Assembly: GCA_031552185.1 (NCBI GenBank) | Contig: JAVBMU010000077.1 | Coordinates: forward strand, 1 to 21,005 | Length of the DNA: 21,005 nt | Direction: 5' to 3' | DNA from: JAVBMU01 sp031552185 | GTDB lineage: Bacteria; Actinomycetota; Actinomycetes; Actinomycetales; Cellulomonadaceae | Shown here: positions 15,351 through 21,005 of the stretch, in pieces | How positions within the stretch are numbered: position 1 is the stretch's first letter | Layout: each line of letters begins with the position of its first letter | Program-made: the position numbers and the translations under genes | The notes under the pieces: generated by a model | What the model was told of the DNA's origin: nothing | Seen by the model: the letters and a program-made list of their open reading frames with translations, nothing else | Database searches by the model: none

Positions 15351-16495
15351 GCAAGGACTCCGCCCCCACAGTGGAGGCGCCGACATCGGATCCCACGCCC
15401 GGCACCGACACCCTGCGGCCGCCGGCCGAGGAACGGTACGGCGACGAACTCGCCCGCCTGACGGCCGCCGACCGCGCGGCGGACGCCCCGCTGCCGCCGG
15501 GCTGGCTGCGCAGCCCCCGCGCAGTGCGGGCCTTCGTGATCGGCGACGAACGGCTCGGGATTCGGCGCAAGTTCTACGGTGACGACCCGCTCGTGGACCG
15601 GGCGATCGTGTCCCTCCTCGGCCGGCAGGGGCTGATGCTGGTGGGGGAACCGGGCACGGCCAAGTCCATGCTCTCCGAGTTGCTGTCGGCGGCGATCGGC
15701 GGCACCTCGAACCTCACCGTGCAGGGCACCGCCGGCACTACGGAGGACCACATCCGGTACTCCTGGAACTACGCGCTGCTGATCGCCGAGGGGCCGAGCG
15801 AGCGCTCGCTCGTGCCGTCGGCGATCTACCGCGCGATGGCGGCCGGCAAGATCGCCCGGTTCGAGGAGATCACGCGGTGCTCGCCGGAGATCCAGGACAC
15901 CCTCGTCTCGATCCTGTCCGAGAAACAGCTCATGGTGCCCGAACTGGGCAGCGAGACACGGGTGGCGGCCCGGCCGGGCTTCAACGTGATCGCGACGGCG
16001 AACCTGCGCGACCGCGGCGTACACGAGATGTCCGCCGCGCTCAAGCGCCGGTTCAACTTCGAGACCATTCGCCCGATCCGGGACCGCGCCTTCGAGATCG
16101 AACTCATCGAGGCGCAGCTCGACGCCGAACTCGGCCCGCCGGGGGAGCGGCCCGGGCTCGGCCGCGACGTCCTGGAGGTGCTCGTCACCGCATTCCAGGA
16201 CCTGCGGACCGGGACGACGACGGACGGCGCCCCGGTGAAGCGGCCGGAGACGGTCATGTCCACCGCCGAGGCCGTGAATGTGGCTATCGCGGCATCGCTG
16301 GAGGCGCGGTACCTCGGTGACGGTACCGTGACGGCTGCCGAGGTGGCCCGGCAGATCGCGGGGGTCGCGCTCAAGGGCGAGGAGGAGGACGCCCGTCGGC
16401 TGCGGCACTACGTCGACAACGTGGCGCGCGAACGCGCGCGCCGGGACGCGGGCTGGAAACGTTTCTTCAACGCCGCGGAGCAGCTGTGGCCCTGA
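15344..16495 (+). CDS. MoxR-type AAA+ ATPase (YehL-like)
   Basis: A 383-residue AAA+ protein. After a Pro/Thr-rich N-terminus of about 50 residues come Walker A GEPGTAKS (101-108), a Walker B region IARFEEI (170-176) with Glu-Glu where most AAA+ proteins have Asp-Glu, sensor 1 in NVIATAN (214-220) and an arginine-finger pair Arg235-Arg236 in ALKRRFNFE. The overall layout fits the MoxR branch, whose members form rings and remodel partners together with VWA proteins. ATG 15344 is preceded by AGAGGA and lies within the end of the DUF4132 gene. It overlaps the next gene by 10 bases. E. coli yehL encodes the equivalent protein in a matching gene set. The client is probably the DUF4132, DUF5682 or SWIM protein; that is inference. 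Confidence 0.92.
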   Translation: MVSKDSAPTVEAPTSDPTPGTDTLRPPAEERYGDELARLTAADRAADAPLPPGWLRSPRAVRAFVIGDERLGIRRKFYGDDPLVDRAIVSLLGRQGLMLVGEPGTAKSMLSELLSAAIGGTSNLTVQGTAGTTEDHIRYSWNYALLIAEGPSERSLVPSAIYRAMAAGKIARFEEITRCSPEIQDTLVSILSEKQLMVPELGSETRVAARPGFNVIATANLRDRGVHEMSAALKRRFNFETIRPIRDRAFEIELIEAQLDAELGPPGERPGLGRDVLEVLVTAFQDLRTGTTTDGAPVKRPETVMSTAEAVNVAIAASLEARYLGDGTVTAAEVARQIAGVALKGEEEDARRLRHYVDNVARERARRDAGWKRFFNAAEQLWP

Positions 16496-19080
16496 CCCAT
16501 CCCGGCTGGGAGCGGTCGCCGGAACGCCTCGCCCGGGCGGCGGCGTCGATCGGGGAACTGCGGGAGCGCGGGCTGTTCCTGGCGCCGATCCGGCACCACT
16601 CGCCGGCGTGCGCGCTCGCGGTCGAGGCCTTGATCGACGAGGTGCGCCCCGGCGTCGTCCTGATCGAGGGACCGCAGGAGTACACCGGCCTGGTGCCCGT
16701 CCTCCAGGACGCGCGCACCCGGCCGCCGGTCGCGATCCTGAGCCTGGAGCCGGCGGCGAGCGCGCCGGCGGCGGGCTTCTATCCCCTGGCGGCCTTCTCG
16801 CCGGAGTGGGTCGCGCTGCGCGCGGCCCACGGGCGTGGCGCCCGGGTCGCCTTCATCGACCGGAGCTGGCTCGAACGCTCCGGCGAGGAAGCCGACGACG
16901 CGTTCACCCGCACCTTGCAGGCGGAACGCAACCTGGCGCACAGCGCGACGATCGCGGCGCTCGCCCGCAGGTTCGGCTGCCGGGACCACGACGAGGTGTG
17001 GGACCACCTGTTCGAGGCGCGCCCGCGCGCCGAACTCTCCGACTGGCGGGGGTTCTTCGACGGCGCGTTCGCGTGGGCCGCTTCCGCGCGGCTCGACTAC
17101 GAGGATGCGGTGCTCGACGCCGACGGCTCGCTCGCCCGCGAGGCGACGATGGCGGCGCACATCGCCGCCGCGTGGTCACCCGACGCGGGCGCGGCGTCCG
17201 ACGCGGGCGCGGCGCCCGATGGCCCCGGGCAGCGCGACCCGGACGCGCCCGCCGGGCCGGTCGTGGTGGTGACGGGCGCCTTCCACACGTTGGCGATCGT
17301 CGAGGCGTTGACCGGTGCCCCGGAGGGCGCGCCGGTGCGTCGGCGGATGCCCCGGCCGCGCCCGGACTCCGCGCCCCGACCGCGCCCGGACTCCGCGCCC
17401 CGGCCCGAATCCCGGCCCGGCGCCGCGGACGCAGCCTGGTTGATCCGCTACGACCACGAGCGCCTCGACGGATTGCGCGGCTACGGCGCCGGGATGCCCT
17501 CGCCGGGCTACTACGAGCACCTGTGGGCGGCGCACCGGGCCGGCACGGACCCGGCCCAGTTCGCGACCGAACTCATCATTGACATCGCCCGGGCCGCAGC
17601 CGGCCAGGGCGCCGCCATCGGCACCGCCCACGCCGGGGTCGCCGTCGAGCAGGCCATTCGGCTGGCGGAGTTGCGCGGCCGGCCCTGGCCGTGCCGGACG
17701 GACGTGCTGGACGCGCTGACCTCCTGTTTCGTCAAGGACGACGGCGGGTTCGACCGGCCTTTGGCCGAGGCGATCGCGGATTACTTCGGTGGTCGCGCGC
17801 TCGGCGACGTCCCGCCCGGCACCGCCTCGCCGCCGCTCGTGGCACAGGCCCGTCGCACCGCGCAAAGCCTGCGGCTGTCGATCGACGATTCCCGCCGGCG
17901 CACCGCCCGCCTCGATCCCCGCCGCAAGCCGCGGCATCGCGACCGGCGGCAATTCCTGGCCCGGATGGAATTCATCGGCAGCGGATTCGCGGCCCGGCTC
18001 TCCGGACCGGACCACGTCGCCGGTCGGGGCCTGGATCTGATCCTCGAGGAGTGGCAGTACGCCTGGACGCCGCTGGTCGAGTCCGCGCTGGTTCAGCTCT
18101 CGCACCAGGGCGCCACGGTCGATGCGGTCGTCCGGGTCAAGCTGGCCGTCGCCGAGCGGGCGGCGGACCAGGGCCGGTCGGCCGACGCCGTGGCGCGGCT
18201 CATCGCCCTGGCGGCGGTGCTGGGGATGACGGACCAGTTGCCCGGTCTCTCCGACCGGTTGGCCGAGATGCTCGACGCCGACCCGTCGCTCGCGTCGGTG
18301 GTCGCCGGGCTGCACCGCATCACCGGCCTGGCCCGAGCGGGCGCCGAACTGGGCATCGAGGACCGGGCCGAGGCGCTACTGGCGCTGGTGGACCGCGGCC
18401 TGGCCGCGGCCGGCTACCTGGTGCCGGACCTCGGCGTCGTCGACGAGAGCGGGGAGGCCGACGCCATCGCGACCCTGGTCTCGCTGCGGGACCTGGTCCG
18501 CGACCGCGGCGGGAGCGGGAGCGCCGGCGACACGATCCGGCACGCCCTGACGACGATGCGCACCGACCCCCGCACGGCACCCGGCGTCCTGGGGGCGCTC
18601 GTCGGGATGGCGGCGGTCGACGGCGACCTGGCCGACACCGACGTCGTCGCCCAGGTGCGGGCCCGGCTGACGGTGGGCGCAGACCCGGTGCTCTCGGTGC
18701 GGTTTCTCGGCGGGTTGATGAGCGCCGCCCCGGATCTGCTGCTGCACACGCCCGAGGTGTTCGACGCCGTGCACGCCGCCCTTCGGGACCTGCCGGCCGA
18801 TGCCTTCATCGCCGTCCTGCCGGACCTACGGCGGGCCTTCACCTGGCTCAAGCCGATGGAGACCAACCGGCTCGCCCAGCGGGTGGCGGATCGCACGGGG
18901 GTGCGCTCCGAGGAGATCGACGTCGTCGTCTCACACTCGCCCGAGGCGTTGGCGGCCGGGCTGCAACTCGAGCAGGATCTCATCGCCGTGTTGGCGCGGG
19001 ACGGCCTCGCCGGTTGGACGGCCGGTCAACCCTCGACCGCGCTCGGCGCGAGCGCACCGGCGGGAGGTGGCGCGGGATGA
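16486..19080 (+). CDS. DUF5682 (YehM-like) protein with a TraB/TIKI-like N-terminal motif set
   Basis: An 864-residue protein from GTG 16486, inside the end of the ATPase gene. The N-terminal half holds spaced motifs: RHHSPAC (His37-His38), LIEGP (Glu61), REATMAAH (Arg218-Glu219, His225) and VVVVTGAFHTL (His267). This resembles the H / E / R / G-x-x-H order of the TraB/TIKI/EreA hydrolase superfamily; that link is my inference. Low-complexity inserts near residues 232-245 (DAGA repeats) and 288-305 (RPRPDSAP twice) interrupt or follow it. The C-terminal half is helical and Leu/Ala-rich, like a repeat scaffold. No signal peptide or membrane segment. Its stop overlaps the VWA start (ATGA). E. 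coli YehM is of this family and likewise sits by MoxR and VWA genes. Enzymatic activity is unproven. Confidence 0.83.
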   Translation: MALTHPGWERSPERLARAAASIGELRERGLFLAPIRHHSPACALAVEALIDEVRPGVVLIEGPQEYTGLVPVLQDARTRPPVAILSLEPAASAPAAGFYPLAAFSPEWVALRAAHGRGARVAFIDRSWLERSGEEADDAFTRTLQAERNLAHSATIAALARRFGCRDHDEVWDHLFEARPRAELSDWRGFFDGAFAWAASARLDYEDAVLDADGSLAREATMAAHIAAAWSPDAGAASDAGAAPDGPGQRDPDAPAGPVVVVTGAFHTLAIVEALTGAPEGAPVRRRMPRPRPDSAPRPRPDSAPRPESRPGAADAAWLIRYDHERLDGLRGYGAGMPSPGYYEHLWAAHRAGTDPAQFATELIIDIARAAAGQGAAIGTAHAGVAVEQAIRLAELRGRPWPCRTDVLDALTSCFVKDDGGFDRPLAEAIADYFGGRALGDVPPGTASPPLVAQARRTAQSLRLSIDDSRRRTARLDPRRKPRHRDRRQFLARMEFIGSGFAARLSGPDHVAGRGLDLILEEWQYAWTPLVESALVQLSHQGATVDAVVRVKLAVAERAADQGRSADAVARLIALAAVLGMTDQLPGLSDRLAEMLDADPSLASVVAGLHRITGLARAGAELGIEDRAEALLALVDRGLAAAGYLVPDLGVVDESGEADAIATLVSLRDLVRDRGGSGSAGDTIRHALTTMRTDPRTAPGVLGALVGMAAVDGDLADTDVVAQVRARLTVGADPVLSVRFLGGLMSAAPDLLLHTPEVFDAVHAALRDLPADAFIAVLPDLRRAFTWLKPMETNRLAQRVADRTGVRSEEIDVVVSHSPEALAAGLQLEQDLIAVLARDGLAGWTAGQPSTALGASAPAGGGAG
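17356..17401 (+). repeat. 24-bp-period tandem repeat inside the DUF5682 gene
   Basis: Two identical 22-base blocks (17356-17377 and 17380-17401) lie 24 bases apart, so RPRPDSAP is coded twice in frame. A third degenerate copy (RPESRPG) follows. The Pro/Arg-rich linker length can vary without breaking the frame. Confidence 0.8.
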
Positions 19081-20210
19081 ACGCTGCGGAGGCGGAGGCC
19101 GCCCGGCGCTGGCGGCTCGTGCTGGGCCGGTACGCCCAGGACGCGATCCCACTCGAGGAACGGGACGCCGGCGTGGAGCGTGCCCTCGGCTTTCTGTATG
19201 ACCGCGAGTACACCGACCGCGGCCACCGGATCGAGAACCGGCGGTCCGGCGGGGGCGGCTCGCTCGACCGGTCCGCGCCGACGGCGATCAAATGGCTCGG
19301 CGGGGCCCGGGCGCTCTTCCCGAAGCAGACCTTCGAGCGCATGCAGGTCGACGCCGTCACCCGGTACGGGCTGACCGAACTCCTGGCCGATCCGACGACG
19401 GCGGACACGCTGGAACCCAGCCCGGAATTGGCGACGGCGCTCCTGCGCATCCACGGCAAGCTCGACGCGGCGTCCGCCGCGGGGGTGCGCCGCGTCGTCG
19501 CCCGCGTCGTCGAGGACGTGGTCCGCAGGCTGCGGCCGCGGTTCTCGACCGCGCTCGCCGGCCGCATCGACCGCACCCGGCGGTCGCCCCACCGCTCGGC
19601 CGCCAACCTCGACTGGCGCCGGACCCTGCGGGCCAACCTCGGCCGGTACGACCCGGACACCGACCGGCTGATGGTGCAGGAGCTGCATTTCTCCGCCCGC
19701 GCCCGGCGCTCGCTGACCTGGGACGTCATCCTGTTGGTCGACCAGAGCGCCTCGATGGCGCCGTCGTTGCTGTACAGCGCGGTGTGCGCGGCCATTCTGG
19801 CCGGCCTGCCCGGGATCCGGATTCGGCTGATCCTGTTCGACACCGCGGTCGTGGATCTCACCGAGTTGGCGAGCGACCCCGTCGAGGTCCTGCTCACGGC
19901 GCAACTGGGCGGCGGCACGGACATCGCCAAGGCCGTCCGGTACGCCGAACAGGAGGTGCGGACGCCCAGCCGAACCGTCGTCGCGCTCGTCAGCGACTTC
20001 GAGGAGGGCGGGTCCGTGACGGCGCTGTTGGGGGCCGTGCGCAGGCTCCGGGAATCGGGCGTGCGCCTGCTCGGCCTCGCCGCGCTGGACGAGGACGCCA
20101 CGGCGAGGTACGACCGGTGGACCGCCCGGCGGCTGGCCGAATGTGGCATGGAGGTCGCCGCGCTGACGCCCGATCGGTTCGCGGAGTGGCTGGCGGAGGT
20201 GCTGCAATGA
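19077..20210 (+). CDS. VWA-domain protein (YehP-like)
   Basis: A 377-residue cytosolic protein. The N-terminal helical part (about 1-200) has a Gly/Ser linker (RRSGGGGSLDRSAPT). The C-terminal VWA domain has a complete metal-ion-dependent adhesion site: DxSxS as Asp222-Gln-Ser224-Ala-Ser226, Thr281 in GGGTDIAKA, and Asp307 in LVSDFEEGG, so Mg2+ binding should be intact. There is no signal peptide or anchor, which fits a cytosolic partner of a MoxR ATPase rather than an adhesin. The ATG at 19077 is preceded by GGGAGGTGG and overlaps the previous stop as ATGA; its own stop overlaps the SWIM gene start the same way. E. coli YehP is the corresponding protein. Confidence 0.93.
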   Translation: MNAAEAEAARRWRLVLGRYAQDAIPLEERDAGVERALGFLYDREYTDRGHRIENRRSGGGGSLDRSAPTAIKWLGGARALFPKQTFERMQVDAVTRYGLTELLADPTTADTLEPSPELATALLRIHGKLDAASAAGVRRVVARVVEDVVRRLRPRFSTALAGRIDRTRRSPHRSAANLDWRRTLRANLGRYDPDTDRLMVQELHFSARARRSLTWDVILLVDQSASMAPSLLYSAVCAAILAGLPGIRIRLILFDTAVVDLTELASDPVEVLLTAQLGGGTDIAKAVRYAEQEVRTPSRTVVALVSDFEEGGSVTALLGAVRRLRESGVRLLGLAALDEDATARYDRWTARRLAECGMEVAALTPDRFAEWLAEVLQ

Positions 20211-21005
20211 GCGGGCTGTGGTGGGCCGGGTACGCCCGTTTCGACGACGCCGCGCTGGCCGCGCTCGGCACCATGGGCCTGCTCCGGCGCGCCCGGCGGG
20301 AGGTGGCCGGGGGCGGCGTCACGGTCGAGTCCGAGTCGGCCGACGGCGCCACGCTCGTCGTCGGACCCGGGCAGGTGCGGCTCGACCGGACGGGGCCGGC
20401 GACGGCGTCGTGCACCTGCCCGACGGCGGGGGTGTGCGAACACGTCGTCGCCGCGTGCCTCTGGGCGCGCGAGCGCGGCGGCGCGGCCGCCGAGCCGGCG
20501 AGGAGCGGCCCCGCGGGTGAAAGCCCGACGGCTGCCACGGCTGCGGGGGCCGACTCGGCCGCAGCCGAGGGTCGGGCGGCGGACGGGTCCGCGGGGGCCG
20601 ACTCGGCCGCTGCCCAGGCGCTCGATCCGGCGGCGGAGATTCTGGCGCTCGATCCGGCGGCGGTATGCCGGGCGCTCGGTCGGCCGGCGGCGCGGCGGGC
20701 CCGGGCCGCTTTGTCCGAGCCGGACGCCGGCCCGACCACGATCGAGGTGATCGGCACCCGGCTGACCGTGACGTGGCCGGGCGCCCCGACGGTGCACTAT
20801 GTCGCGGGCACCGGGCCGGCCGGGATGCTGGTTCGCGGGTCGGCCCCCGGACCGCAGGCCGCCGCGCTCCGGCTCGAGGCGCTGGCCAGGGTTTTCGCCG
20901 CGCACGGCCGGCCATGGTCGTGGCCCGACGGCCCGGCCGGCGCGAGCCCACCCGGCTCGACCGCCGCCGCGGGCGAGCCCGCAGCGGCCGGCGGCGCGAA
21001 CCAGG
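20207..21005 (+). CDS. SWIM zinc-finger protein (YehQ-like), 3' end outside window
   Basis: At least 266 residues, open to the right edge. It begins MSGLWWAGYARFDDAALAAL and contains a SWIM zinc finger Cys69-x-Cys71-x5-Cys77-x-His79 (CTCPTAGVCEH), followed by the usual helix VVAACLWAR. The finger may bind DNA or protein partners. A long Ala/Gly/Asp-rich linker (about residues 90-155) with internal repeats follows, then a short beta-rich stretch (TIEVIGTRLTVTWPGAPTVHYV). The second Ala/Gly-rich stretch at the right edge suggests more domains downstream. The ATG overlaps the VWA stop (ATGA), making it the fifth gene of the operon. E. coli YehQ is a SWIM protein in the matching gene set. A DUF5691-type gene, another usual member as I recall, is not in the window and might lie to the right. 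Confidence 0.88.
   Translation, partial: MSGLWWAGYARFDDAALAALGTMGLLRRARREVAGGGVTVESESADGATLVVGPGQVRLDRTGPATASCTCPTAGVCEHVVAACLWARERGGAAAEPARSGPAGESPTAATAAGADSAAAEGRAADGSAGADSAAAQALDPAAEILALDPAAVCRALGRPAARRARAALSEPDAGPTTIEVIGTRLTVTWPGAPTVHYVAGTGPAGMLVRGSAPGPQAAALRLEALARVFAAHGRPWSWPDGPAGASPPGSTAAAGEPAAAGGANQ
20543..20663 (+). repeat. In-frame direct repeats in the SWIM protein linker
   Basis: A 20-base sequence (gcgggggccgactcggccgc) occurs exactly at 20543-20562 and 20591-20610, 48 bases or 16 codons apart. A second repeat of 19 bases (gcgctcgatccggcggcgg) occurs at 20618-20636 and 20645-20663, 27 bases or 9 codons apart (ALDPAA twice). Both spacings keep the frame, so the linker has grown by duplication. 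Confidence 0.85.

Noticed and set aside
11496..15386. 1296-codon open frame on the minus strand opposite the DUF4132 gene
   Set aside because: A by-product of third-position G/C bias; its translation is Arg/Gly/Pro/His-rich with no domains, while the plus-strand frame has clear protein features and an operon context.
17176..18315. 379-codon minus-strand frame inside the DUF5682 gene
   Set aside because: Composition is that of an antisense shadow, and it lies within a continuous, well-supported plus-strand gene.

Overview
The window is about 70% G+C or more, has strong G/C bias at codon third positions, uses GTG starts and shows many ATGA start/stop overlaps. This points to a chromosome of a high-GC actinobacterium (Actinomycetota); I cannot name the genus. 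No rRNA, tRNA, transposase, integrase or CRISPR array was seen.

Layout. (1) 1-3968: the 3' part of one very large gene, open at the left edge, whose long helical body resembles the large proteins found in extracellular contractile injection system (eCIS) islands. It ends at a near-perfect 14-bp-stem bidirectional terminator (3989-4020). (2) 4027-4800, minus strand: a classical SDR oxidoreductase. (3) 4996-7457: a tightly overlapping four-gene operon of a short lipoprotein, an NRAMP-related metal transporter with altered metal-site motifs (DIGD and AxxT instead of DPGN and AxxM), and two PRC-barrel-type small proteins. (4) 7524-9933: three unrecognised genes. The first two look like one membrane protein split by a -1 frame change near 9170. 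(5) 10067-11239: a radical SAM/SPASM protein with a probable leaderless start. (6) 11255-11376: a gene-free array of two interleaved 17/18-bp repeat units in the order AAABBAB. (7) 11511-21005: an operon of DUF4132 protein, MoxR-type AAA+ ATPase, DUF5682 protein, VWA protein and a SWIM zinc-finger protein that runs off the right edge.

The right-hand operon is the most striking system. Its gene set matches the scarcely characterised E. coli yehI-yehL-yehM-yehP-yehQ set, and its neighbours overlap by 4 to 10 bases. MoxR ATPases and VWA proteins normally work as a pair that remodels or inserts metal into a partner. Here the likely partners are the huge HEAT-like DUF4132 protein, the DUF5682 protein and the SWIM protein. 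My reading of the DUF5682 N-terminus finds a pattern of His/Glu/Arg/His motifs like the TraB/TIKI/EreA hydrolase superfamily. If right, this would give the complex an enzymatic arm. Such MoxR-VWA assemblies have been proposed as NTP-dependent conflict or stress systems, but nothing in this sequence proves that.

Regulation visible in the sequence is limited. There are two -10-like hexamers placed exactly 6 nt before a start codon (radical SAM and DUF4132 operons), one candidate promoter before 7524, one clear Shine-Dalgarno for the SDR gene, and rare TTA codons in the lipoprotein and in the 7524 gene that may signal bldA-type control.
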